The translations under genes and the position numbers were made by a program. Positions 1 through 7,360 of a DNA stretch of 64,000 nucleotides are shown piece after piece (positions within the stretch are counted from its first letter, which is position 1; the number at the start of each line of letters is the position of its first letter). The notes below the pieces were generated by a model that ran no database searches, was not told the DNA's origin, and worked only from the letters and a program-made list of their open reading frames with translations. Source of the stretch: an uncultured Alphaproteobacteria bacterium (GTDB lineage: Bacteria > Pseudomonadota > Alphaproteobacteria > RF32 > CAG-239); NCBI GenBank assembly GCA_944392835.1, contig CALXYB010000002.1, forward strand, positions 159,917 to 223,916, in the 5' to 3' direction.

Positions 1-503
1 CGAAATTTTTTTGCGGCAACGCGGGTTTCGTCCTTCATAATGATACGGACATCCGTCATATGACCTTTGGTCATTTGGTCATCTAATTCTACATAATCTG
101 AGAAAACAACGGTACCGTCGGCTTGAACAATGCTAACATTACCAACTGCTGTTACAATATCATCTTTTTGGTTATATATTACTTTGTCAGCCTTTAGAGT
201 TTGATCTTGACGGATGATGTTGACATCTCCAATGGCTGTAATGGTTTGGAGTTCTTTGTTATCAATCATTTCATCCGCGCTGAAATAGATGTCTTCTGTT
301 TCTTTTTCAATATTTTTTTGGGGCTGAGGTTTATTATCCATAAAGGAGGTGATGTTATAATTCGGGGTCAGCTCAGCAAAAGGGGTGGCATCCGGTGCTT
401 CCGTACGAAAAGGTTCTGGTTCAAAAGCCATTGCTGAAACGGCAGAGGTAAGCCAAAGGCTTGCTGCCGCCCAGAAAAGTTTATGCCCGAATCGGTTAGT
501 CAT
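1..503 (-). CDS. lptD: LPS-assembly protein LptD, N-terminal part (truncated by window edge)
   Basis: LptD is the outer-membrane protein that, with LptE, inserts lipopolysaccharide into the outer leaflet. Only the first 167 or so residues are present; the gene runs off the left edge. Residues 1-26 form a signal peptide with a hydrophobic core, ending near VSAMA. From about residue 72 the sequence has the repeated OstA/LptA-like beta pattern (YFSADEM, AIGDVNI, KADKVIYN, AVGNVSI). The start ATG at 503-501 overlaps the end of the upstream lptF-type gene by 8 bases, so the two genes are translationally coupled. The assignment to LptD rather than LptA rests on the FSDYVELDDQMTKG-type stretch and on following a LptF/G permease. 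The beta-barrel is not visible here. Confidence 0.85.
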   Translation of the reverse strand, partial: MTNRFGHKLFWAAASLWLTSAVSAMAFEPEPFRTEAPDATPFAELTPNYNITSFMDNKPQPQKNIEKETEDIYFSADEMIDNKELQTITAIGDVNIIRQDQTLKADKVIYNQKDDIVTAVGNVSIVQADGTVVFSDYVELDDQMTKGHMTDVRIIMKDETRVAAKKF

Positions 504-1623
504 CCGCGTTTTCCTTAAATCTTTTTTTGCGTGTGAAAGCTGCCGGATTATAGAACAATAAAAGATAAATGCAAGCAAACAAAGGAATTAAGAAGTTTGC
601 ATATAATAAGGGCAGAAAATAAAGGTTTTTGGCAGATAGGTTTGTAAAGGCTAAATCACAAGCTTGAATAATGACCATAGCAAAGATGGAGCTAGAGATA
701 ATCTTGGTTTGGCCACGGCGATTAAAGTTACCAACTAAAAGACCCGTGCATGCTAAAAAGGCAAAAACTAAGTTGTATAAAGGGGTTAAAAGACGTTTGT
801 TGCCTTCGGTGATGTAACGGTTGACTTCGGCTTCTGTTAAGGTCTCGTCGTCACGGGCATTGAATAATTCCATCAGAGTTTTTTCTCTTACGCCTTCCTC
901 CTTTTCTTCTTTAGGTCCCGTTGTACCAAAGTCTACAGAATAACGGTCAAAGGCTAAGGATGAAAATTGCGAATTATTTTTATTAATTTCTTGTCTGACA
1001 CCATTAACCAAAATAATTCTCGGACCTTTATCCGTATATACAATACGTCCTTTTTCCGCGGAAAGCGTTGTTTTTGTGTCTGGGTTTCGTTCATCATTAA
1101 CCAGAATGCCAGTTAAAACACCGTCTTGTTCATGGGTGGTGACAAAAACGGTTAGGTTATATTGCAAGGTTGTAAATTCACCTTCTCTGAACATCAGGTG
1201 CGAGACATCGTTTTTAACTTTCCACTCCAGCTCGTTGAAAGCTTTTTCGGCGTGCGGAATGCCGATGTTGTTGACATAAAGCCCAAAAATTGAAAGCATT
1301 ATTCCCATAAACATAGCCGGTTTGGCGTTTTGCCAGGGACTGATGCCTGCGGATTTCATGACGACAAGCTCGCGATCCGATAACATACGGTTATAAACAA
1401 ATAAGATGCCGACAAACAAGGCTATGGGCGACAAAATGACATAAAGCCTCGGCATGAGAAGAGAGGTCATTTTGATGAATAAGCTTAACGGTAAGCCCTT
1501 GTTGGTTATGAGTTCAACAAAGCGCAAAGATTGCGTGAGCCATAAAATGGACAGCAGAGAAAAGGTTACCAGCAAAAAGCCGACAAATATTTGTTTGGCA
1601 ATATAGACGTTTAGTTTTTTCAT
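496..1623 (-). CDS. lptF: LPS export ABC transporter permease (LptF family)
   Basis: This 375-residue protein has the YjgP/YjgQ architecture: three N-terminal membrane helices (about residues 10-120), a periplasmic beta-jellyroll region (about 125-265) and three C-terminal helices (about 275-365). LptF and LptG form the membrane part of the LptB2FG transporter, which extracts LPS from the inner membrane and passes it to LptC/A/D. The RELVVMKSAGISPWQ stretch after helix 3 is the coupling helix that contacts the LptB ATPase. The gene is followed directly by lptD with an 8-base overlap. A second permease gene, usual between lptF and lptD in Alphaproteobacteria, is absent from this locus. LptF and LptG are hard to separate by eye, so this could be LptG. 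Confidence 0.88.
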   Translation of the reverse strand: MKKLNVYIAKQIFVGFLLVTFSLLSILWLTQSLRFVELITNKGLPLSLFIKMTSLLMPRLYVILSPIALFVGILFVYNRMLSDRELVVMKSAGISPWQNAKPAMFMGIMLSIFGLYVNNIGIPHAEKAFNELEWKVKNDVSHLMFREGEFTTLQYNLTVFVTTHEQDGVLTGILVNDERNPDTKTTLSAEKGRIVYTDKGPRIILVNGVRQEINKNNSQFSSLAFDRYSVDFGTTGPKEEKEEGVREKTLMELFNARDDETLTEAEVNRYITEGNKRLLTPLYNLVFAFLACTGLLVGNFNRRGQTKIISSSIFAMVIIQACDLAFTNLSAKNLYFLPLLYANFLIPLFACIYLLLFYNPAAFTRKKRFKENADD

Positions 1624-1738
1624 ATCATCAGATGTTTATTTGTACAAATCGGTTTGGATTATAAACAAAATATCTTATAAAAAAACTAATATTTTTAAAA
1701 TTTTTCATAAATTATTTTATTTTCTGGATTTTTAATGC

Positions 1739-1744
1739 TATAAT
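1739..1744 (+). promoter_or_regulatory. Extended -10 promoter of the coiled-coil orphan gene
   Basis: A perfect TATAAT is preceded by TG one base upstream (TGCTATAAT), an extended -10 of the housekeeping sigma factor. There is no good -35 box, which is usual for extended -10 promoters. The start codon at 1776 lies about 30 bases downstream. Confidence 0.55.
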
Positions 1745-1775
1745 AGACAAAAAATAATCAAAACGGAGACGCTTG

Positions 1776-3176
1776 ATGGCTGATAATGATACCTCAGAAG
1801 ATGTTGCTTTCGAAGAAGAAGCCAAACGACGCTTAGAAAAGGCCAAGGCGGATGAAAAACGCATAAAAGAAGAAATTAAGGCTTTGAAAAAAGCAATGAA
1901 AGAAGGCAGAAAAACCAAAGAGGGAAAGGTTATTGATTTTCAGTGGGCCGGACAAGAAATTGCGGAATACAAGGATTTGCTTGAGGTTGCAAAGCGTAAA
2001 AAAGGCCGTTTGGATGATATTATACGTTCAGAAACGAAGCAAGAGTTGCCGGAGTTGATAGATTTTCATCCGAAACCATGGGTGTATTATCAAAAGGAAG
2101 TGAAAATTAAAATCTCGGATAATGAACAGCCTAAAGAAGACAAACGCCAGACTTTAAGACCATCATTGACTGAAGAAGATATTTATAAAACTGCGGCAGT
2201 ACGGAAAAGTGCGGTGGGACAAAAACCTCAGCAGGTAGGTAAAAGAGAAGAAAATGCAAGGCTGAAAGAAGTGGCTCGGGGTGTTTCATCTGTTGCTTTG
2301 GAACAGCAGAACAGACAGCTAAATTCTTTGGAAAAGGGTGGCTTGGCAAATGCGGAAAAAAGCTATGCTTCGCAAAGAGAACAGATGAAGATAGAGCGCC
2401 AGCAAGAGCTTATATTCAAAAAACTTCAGAGGGAAAATGAAAAGGGGATTACCGCTTCAAAAACTGAAGGATTGTCCGTAAATAAGGATGGCAAAAAAGA
2501 AGATAAGACTAAGGTTCAGAAAACGGCAGGAGATGATAAGAAGATAAGTGATGAGTTGCATCATGCCGAGCTAGAGAAAAAGATTGAGAATCTACGAGAA
2601 AAACTTGAAAAACTGCAAGCTAAGCGTATGGAACAAGCTCAGAAGACAACACTTAAGAGCCCTAATGAAAATATGGATAAGATTAAATTTAGTGCTGAAG
2701 AAGCAAAAGCCTTGCCGAGCGTAAAAGCAAGTGAAGCTATGAAAAAGGCTTTTGAAGCCAAAGAGTTGCCGGAAGCAGAAAAAGGCGGCGTTGTCAGCGA
2801 ATCGAGTTTGAGTAAGATGGAAGAAGCAGTGCATCAGGCTGAAGAAAAAGTTAAAACAGCAACATTGGTGCCGGATTATGCTACGCCGGAATTTAAGAAA
2901 AAAGCTGAAGAACAAGGAATTGAACAAAGAAAGACTAAAAAAGAAAAGGCTGCTGATAGGCAAAAATTGTTGGCTTTGAGCGGTAGGACAATTTCTGATA
3001 AGAGTAGCGAAAATGAAGAAAACTCTAGAGAAAATGATAGAACGGATGAAAGACAAGAATTTAGAATTGATCCGGAAAAGAGCCGTCAAATGAGCGCTGA
3101 AAAGAGCGGCAAAGAGATTAATATGCAACAGTACCAGGAGATGAAACGTTTAAAAGGTGGTCGGATGACCGGTTAA
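1776..3176 (+). CDS. Highly charged coiled-coil protein of unknown function
   Basis: I do not recognise this 466-residue protein. It lacks a signal peptide and membrane segments and is dominated by Lys/Glu/Arg/Gln/Ala helices, with probable coiled coils at about residues 12-50, 195-225 and 255-295. The ATG at 1776 is preferred over the in-frame TTG at 1773 because CGGAG sits 8 bases upstream. Its first 16 bases (MADND plus one base) are identical to the start of the pentapeptide-repeat gene at 57322. A short aromatic patch (PKPWVYYQKEV, near residue 88) is the only conserved-looking globular piece. It is transcribed alone between its own promoter and a strong terminator, divergent from lptF. 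It may be a cytoplasmic scaffold or a secreted effector; neither can be shown here. Confidence 0.72.
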   Translation: MADNDTSEDVAFEEEAKRRLEKAKADEKRIKEEIKALKKAMKEGRKTKEGKVIDFQWAGQEIAEYKDLLEVAKRKKGRLDDIIRSETKQELPELIDFHPKPWVYYQKEVKIKISDNEQPKEDKRQTLRPSLTEEDIYKTAAVRKSAVGQKPQQVGKREENARLKEVARGVSSVALEQQNRQLNSLEKGGLANAEKSYASQREQMKIERQQELIFKKLQRENEKGITASKTEGLSVNKDGKKEDKTKVQKTAGDDKKISDELHHAELEKKIENLREKLEKLQAKRMEQAQKTTLKSPNENMDKIKFSAEEAKALPSVKASEAMKKAFEAKELPEAEKGGVVSESSLSKMEEAVHQAEEKVKTATLVPDYATPEFKKKAEEQGIEQRKTKKEKAADRQKLLALSGRTISDKSSENEENSRENDRTDERQEFRIDPEKSRQMSAEKSGKEINMQQYQEMKRLKGGRMTG

Positions 3177-3201
3177 GTTTATTTTATGAAGGTTGGTAGA
3201 G

Positions 3202-3225
3202 GGGAGCTTTTTAGCTCCCTTTTTT
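3202..3225 (+). terminator. Rho-independent terminator after the coiled-coil orphan
   Basis: A 7-bp stem GGGAGCT/AGCTCCC with a TTTT loop is followed by six T residues. Confidence 0.85.
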
Positions 3226-3268
3226 ACATTCTTGTTTTTCAGGCGGTTATTTTTTGTGCTTGCATAAG

Positions 3269-3339
3269 CTTTTGTTTACGAATACTCTATTAACATATTT
3301 TTATTGTCCGTTATGGTTGATGGACTTTTGTTAACGAAA
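3269..3339 (+). promoter_or_regulatory. Direct repeat upstream of the hydrogenase operon (candidate operator)
   Basis: CTTTTGTTTACGAA (3269-3282) recurs with one mismatch as CTTTTGTTAACGAA (3325-3338), 56 bases apart, within 85 bases of the hydC start. A weak promoter (TTGCAT 3260-3265, N17, TACTCT 3283-3288) overlaps the first copy. The TTGTTAAC half-site recalls sites of redox repressors such as Rex, but this is only a visual resemblance. Confidence 0.3.
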
Positions 3340-3352
3340 GAAAGGTGAAAAT

Positions 3353-3832
3353 ATGACCGACGCTTCAGTTGCCTCGCAGGTTGCCGCCAAGTGGCGGAAA
3401 AAAAGAGGGTCATTGATTATGGCTCTGCACGAAATCCAAAGCGTGAAGGGTTATGTGCCTTGGGAAGATGCCGTTGATATTGCGAATGGTATGGGAATTC
3501 CTCTGGCGCGTATTTATGAAGTTCTGACCTTCTATAATTTCTTTAAGTTAGATGCCCCCGGCAAAGCGGTTATCTCAGTTTGTACTGGAACCGCTTGTTA
3601 TTTAAAAGGCAATGATAAAGTGTTGGAAGAGTTCAAAAAAGAACTGGGAATCGGTGAAGGTGAAAGCACGCCGGACAGAATGTTCCATCTGCAGGTGGTT
3701 CGTTGTGTGGGCTGCTGCGGTTTGGCTCCGGTTTGTGTGGTTAACGGAAAAACTTATGGTCGTGTATCTCCGAATGATGTCAGAAATATTTTGGATGAAT
3801 GGCGTGCCAAATTAGCTGATGATAAGGAGTAA
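3353..3832 (+). CDS. hydC: NuoE-like [2Fe-2S] subunit of the bifurcating [FeFe] hydrogenase
   Basis: This 159-residue thioredoxin-fold ferredoxin of the 24-kDa NADH dehydrogenase family (NuoE/HydC/HndA) carries one [2Fe-2S] cluster. The ligands are visible as C77-x4-C82 and C118-x3-C122 (SVCTGTACYLKG and RCVGCCG). The N-terminal helical part has the usual HEIQSVKGYVP and YEVLTFYNFF segments. In trimeric HydABC hydrogenases this subunit relays electrons next to the flavin-carrying HydB. It is the first gene of hydC-hydB-hydA, with 5 bases before hydB. AAAGGTG precedes the ATG. It is not the complex I subunit, since no other nuo genes follow and the operon ends with an H-cluster hydrogenase. 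Confidence 0.93.
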   Translation: MTDASVASQVAAKWRKKRGSLIMALHEIQSVKGYVPWEDAVDIANGMGIPLARIYEVLTFYNFFKLDAPGKAVISVCTGTACYLKGNDKVLEEFKKELGIGEGESTPDRMFHLQVVRCVGCCGLAPVCVVNGKTYGRVSPNDVRNILDEWRAKLADDKE

Positions 3833-3837
3833 AAAAC

Positions 3838-5517
3838 ATGGCCGAGATTGATATTGATAAAAGATTTGATATTCATGAAATCGCCAAAAACAAGAAAGCT
3901 GATTTGGACAGATTTCAATGCACAATTTATTGTTGTCATTCTACAGGTTGTAAGTCTTCCGGAAGTGATGACATTATATCTTTATTGCAAGATGCGGTGG
4001 AAGAATATGACCTTAAAGACAAGGTACGCATTGTGGCAGCCGGTTGTATGGGCTTGTGCGCGCAAGGTCCTTTGATGCGTGTGGAAATCAAAGGCCAAAA
4101 AGATGTTCTTTATAAGCGCTTAGAACCATTGATTGCGCGCTTGATTGTTGCTGAACATGTGGTTCCGGCTTTGAAACTTGAAGAAGGCGAAGTTTTTGAG
4201 TTGCCGGAGTTTTTGCAACAACATGTTTTGTCTTTGGATTTGCCTTTCTTTACCAAGCAAGAAAAAGTGGTTTTGAAGTTGGCCGGACATATGGATCCCG
4301 AAGATATTCAGGAATATATGGCACATGGTGGTTATTTGGCTTTGGAAAAAGTGCTTAAAACCATGACACCGGCTCAGGTTGTTGATGAGATTAAACGCTC
4401 CGGTTTGCGTGGCCGCGGCGGTGGCGGTTTCTCAACAGGTATGAAATGGGAATTGGCAGCAAAAGTGCCAACGATTGATGAAAAGTTCATCATCTGCAAC
4501 GGTGATGAAGGCGATCCCGGTGCTTATATGGACAGAAGTATTTTGGAGGCGAATCCGCATGCCGTAATTGAAGGTATGATGATTGCTGCCTATGCCATCG
4601 GGGCAACAGAAGGATGGTTTTATATTCGTGCGGAATATCCGCTGGCGGTTGAACGCCTTGAGAAAGCCATTAAAGCCTGCAAAAAGAATCGTCTGCTCGG
4701 CAATAATATTATGGGAACGGATTTTTGCTTTAATATTGATATTCGTCTTGGTGCCGGCGCTTTTGTTTGCGGTGAAGAAACTGCCTTGATTCATTCTATT
4801 GAAGGCAAGCGCGGCACACCTCGTCCGCGTCCACCTTACCCGACAGATAAGGGACTTTGGGGGAAACCGAGTTGTGTAAACAATGTGGAAACACTTGGTA
4901 ATGTGGCTTCAATTATCCTCAAAGGGGCGGATTGGTTTGCGTCATTTGGTACGGAAACATCAAAGGGAACAAAAGTTTTTGCCCTGACCGGACAAGTTGA
5001 ACATTCCGGCTTGATTGAGGTGCCGATGGGAACGACGATTAATGAAATCGTGAATGAAATCGGCGGCGGCGTGCCAAACGGCAAAAAACTTAAAGCTGTT
5101 CAGACCGGTGGTCCTTCCGGCGGTGTTATTCCTTTAGAATATATGGATTTGCCGGTTTGTTATGAGGAACTAAAAAAGGTTGGCTCAATTATGGGCTCGG
5201 GCGGTATGATTGTTATTGATGATACACAGGATATGGTTTCCTTGGCAAACTTTTATCTGGACTTTACGGTTGATGAATCTTGCGGAAAATGCGCTCCTTG
5301 CCGTATCGGCGGAAAGCAAATGCTTTTGTTGTTGGAAAAAATCAACAAAGGAAAAGGCACCAAAGAGGATATTGAAGAGCTGCGCAAAATCGCTCATGCC
5401 ATGCAAAAAGCTTCTCTTTGCGGTTTGGGTCAGACAGCGCCGAATCCGGTATTGTCAACTTTGAAGTTCTATGAGAACGAGTATTTGGCCAAAGTTGAGA
5501 AAAACGAGAAGAAATAG
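3838..5517 (+). CDS. hydB: NuoF-like NAD(P)H/FMN subunit of the bifurcating [FeFe] hydrogenase
   Basis: This 559-residue flavoprotein would exchange electrons between NADH and the iron-sulphur chain to HydA. Residues 1-120 form a thioredoxin-like [2Fe-2S] domain (CTIYCCHSTGC and GCMGLCAQGP). The NuoF core follows, with the FMN/NADH-binding glycine motif GRGGGGFSTGMKWE, NGDEGDPGAYMDR and GAGAFVCGEETAL. The cluster-binding end has SCGKCAPCRIG near residue 480 and SLCGLGQ near residue 525 for the N3-type [4Fe-4S] cluster. Unlike HydB of Thermotoga, it lacks a C-terminal 2[4Fe-4S] ferredoxin domain, which may change the ferredoxin docking route. AAGGAG precedes the ATG. The gene is flanked tightly by hydC and hydA. 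Confidence 0.93.
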   Translation: MAEIDIDKRFDIHEIAKNKKADLDRFQCTIYCCHSTGCKSSGSDDIISLLQDAVEEYDLKDKVRIVAAGCMGLCAQGPLMRVEIKGQKDVLYKRLEPLIARLIVAEHVVPALKLEEGEVFELPEFLQQHVLSLDLPFFTKQEKVVLKLAGHMDPEDIQEYMAHGGYLALEKVLKTMTPAQVVDEIKRSGLRGRGGGGFSTGMKWELAAKVPTIDEKFIICNGDEGDPGAYMDRSILEANPHAVIEGMMIAAYAIGATEGWFYIRAEYPLAVERLEKAIKACKKNRLLGNNIMGTDFCFNIDIRLGAGAFVCGEETALIHSIEGKRGTPRPRPPYPTDKGLWGKPSCVNNVETLGNVASIILKGADWFASFGTETSKGTKVFALTGQVEHSGLIEVPMGTTINEIVNEIGGGVPNGKKLKAVQTGGPSGGVIPLEYMDLPVCYEELKKVGSIMGSGGMIVIDDTQDMVSLANFYLDFTVDESCGKCAPCRIGGKQMLLLLEKINKGKGTKEDIEELRKIAHAMQKASLCGLGQTAPNPVLSTLKFYENEYLAKVEKNEKK

Positions 5518-5530
5518 AGGAGTGCTTAGA

Positions 5531-7300
5531 ATGGTAAAATTGAAGATTGATAACTATGATGTTGAAGTTCCGGCCGGTACCTCTATTTTGGATGCGGCTC
5601 GCACGGTGCAGATTGAAATTCCGACTTTGTGTAAACATCCTGATGTTGACCCGAGTGCCGGTTGCGGTATGTGTATTGTTCGTGTCAATGGGCGAATTAT
5701 GCGTTCTTGTTGCACGCCGGTGAGTGAAGGGATGGAAGTTATTACTTCTGACCCCGAACTGGTTGATGTGCGTCGCACGGTGTTGAAGTTGATTTTGAGT
5801 AACCACCCCAACGAGTGTTTGACTTGTATTCGTTCCGGTCATTGTGAGTTGCAGGATATGGCCAATACTTTTGGTATTCGCGACAGCAAGCTGCCGAGCT
5901 TAAATAAAAAATACGATATTGATGATTCAACCAAAGCCATTGTTTTGGATGCATCTAAATGTATTGTTTGCGGCAGATGTGTTGAGGTTTGCCAAAACCA
6001 GCAAAATGTTTGGGCTTTGAGCTATTTGAATCGCGGCTTGGCAACCAGAATTACGGCTGCCGGCGGTATTAAATTAGCAGACAGCCCGTGTATTAAGTGT
6101 GGTCAATGTTCGGCGCATTGTCCGACAGGTGCGATAGTTGAGTATGATGAAACCGAAAAGGTTTGGAATATGCTGAACGACCAAAATCTTTACACAATCG
6201 TACAGATTGCTCCTGCCGTACGCGTGGCTATCGGTGAAGAGTTCGGCTATGAGTTTGGTGAAAACCTGACCGGCAAAACTTATGCGGCTTTGCGTCGTAT
6301 GGGCTTTAAGAAGGTGTTTGATACAAACTTTGGTGCAGACTTAACTATTATTGAAGAAGCTTCGGAGTTTGTTGAGCGCTTTAAAAACAGATCCGAGAGT
6401 TTGCCGATGTTTACGTCTTGTTGTCCGGCTTGGGTGGATTTGCTGGAAAAATATCATCAAGATATGATCCCGAATTTTTCTACTTGTAAATCTCCGCAAT
6501 CTATGGTCGGTGCGATGGCCAAAACTTATTATGCCGAAAAGATGGGGCTTGATCCGGCAAAAATCAGAGTTGTTTCGGTTATGCCTTGTACGGCTAAGAA
6601 ATGGGAGATTGTTCGTAGCGAAGATATGCACAGCTCCGGTTATCAGGATGTTGATGTTTCTATCACGACACGTGAATTGGCCCGTATGATTAAACAAGCC
6701 GGTATTGATTTCCGTAAACTGCAGGACGAAGAAGCAGATAGTCCGTTGGGAGAATATTCCGGAGCGGCAACGATTTTCGGAACAACCGGCGGTGTGATGA
6801 CTGCGGCTTTGCGCACAGCTTATTTCTATATTACCGGTGAAGAATTCGGTGATTTGGACTTTAAGGAAATTGACGGACTTGAGGGAATCAAGGAAGCCGA
6901 GGTTGATATTAAAGGAACCAAGGTCAGAATTGCTGTTGCTCACGGAATCGGAAATGTTGAGCAGGTTTTGGATAAGGTTCGGCAGGCTAAAGAAAATGGC
7001 GAGGAAATGCCTTATCACTTCATTGAGGTTATGGCTTGTCGCGGTGGATGTGTGGCCGGTGGCGGACAACCCCGCGTGATGATGCCTGACCAGCCCAAAC
7101 CTCGCGGAATTACCGATGATATTCGGAAAAAACGCGCTAAAGGTTTGTTTGATGAAGATTTGAATGCTAAAAACAGACTTTCTCATCATAACGAATCTAT
7201 TAAAACCTTATATGCCGAGTATTTAGGAAAAGCCGGTTCAGAAAAGGCGCATGAATTGTTGCATACACATTATGTGCCGAGAGGACTGTATAAAAAATAG
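5531..7300 (+). CDS. hydA: [FeFe] hydrogenase catalytic subunit HydA
   Basis: This 589-residue enzyme interconverts protons and H2. The N-terminus holds a plant-type [2Fe-2S] domain (C34, C45, C48, C60), then a His-ligated [4Fe-4S] motif (H92, C96, C99, C105) and two [4Fe-4S] clusters (C144/147/150/154 and C187/190/193/197). All three H-cluster signatures are intact: TSCCPAW (C298), MPCTAKKWE (C353) and MACRGGCVAGGGQP (C503, C507). A small-subunit domain closes the protein. With HydB and HydC this is the trimeric, NAD-linked type that usually couples NADH and ferredoxin oxidation to H2 formation. The ATG at 5531 is chosen because GAGGAGTG lies just upstream; the open frame extends further 5' only as overlap with hydB. 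Maturases HydE, HydF and HydG are not in this window. Confidence 0.96.
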   Translation: MVKLKIDNYDVEVPAGTSILDAARTVQIEIPTLCKHPDVDPSAGCGMCIVRVNGRIMRSCCTPVSEGMEVITSDPELVDVRRTVLKLILSNHPNECLTCIRSGHCELQDMANTFGIRDSKLPSLNKKYDIDDSTKAIVLDASKCIVCGRCVEVCQNQQNVWALSYLNRGLATRITAAGGIKLADSPCIKCGQCSAHCPTGAIVEYDETEKVWNMLNDQNLYTIVQIAPAVRVAIGEEFGYEFGENLTGKTYAALRRMGFKKVFDTNFGADLTIIEEASEFVERFKNRSESLPMFTSCCPAWVDLLEKYHQDMIPNFSTCKSPQSMVGAMAKTYYAEKMGLDPAKIRVVSVMPCTAKKWEIVRSEDMHSSGYQDVDVSITTRELARMIKQAGIDFRKLQDEEADSPLGEYSGAATIFGTTGGVMTAALRTAYFYITGEEFGDLDFKEIDGLEGIKEAEVDIKGTKVRIAVAHGIGNVEQVLDKVRQAKENGEEMPYHFIEVMACRGGCVAGGGQPRVMMPDQPKPRGITDDIRKKRAKGLFDEDLNAKNRLSHHNESIKTLYAEYLGKAGSEKAHELLHTHYVPRGLYKK

Positions 7301-7320
7301 GCTTTGGATTAAGCAAAATA

Positions 7321-7347
7321 AAATCCGCCTAATCGGCGGATTTTATT
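7321..7347. terminator. Bidirectional terminator between hydA and glgA
   Basis: A 9-bp stem AAATCCGCC/GGCGGATTT with loop TAATC has T-rich sequence on one side and A-rich on the other. It can therefore stop both convergent transcripts. Confidence 0.85.
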
Positions 7348-7360
7348 TTGGAAATTGTTT

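Noticed and set aside
3310-3345. FNR box before the hydrogenase operon (TTGATGGACTTTTG)
   Set aside because: Only the left half-site TTGAT is present; the right half ATCAA is missing at the required spacing.
3353-5517. Complex I genes nuoE and nuoF
   Set aside because: The next gene is an H-cluster hydrogenase and no other nuo genes follow; HydB also carries the extra N-terminal thioredoxin-like domain of hydrogenase flavoproteins.
6341-7189. Long minus-strand open frame opposite hydA (282 codons)
   Set aside because: It lies entirely antisense to a gene with complete H-cluster motifs and its translation is low-complexity Ser/Asn/Thr-rich with no family features.
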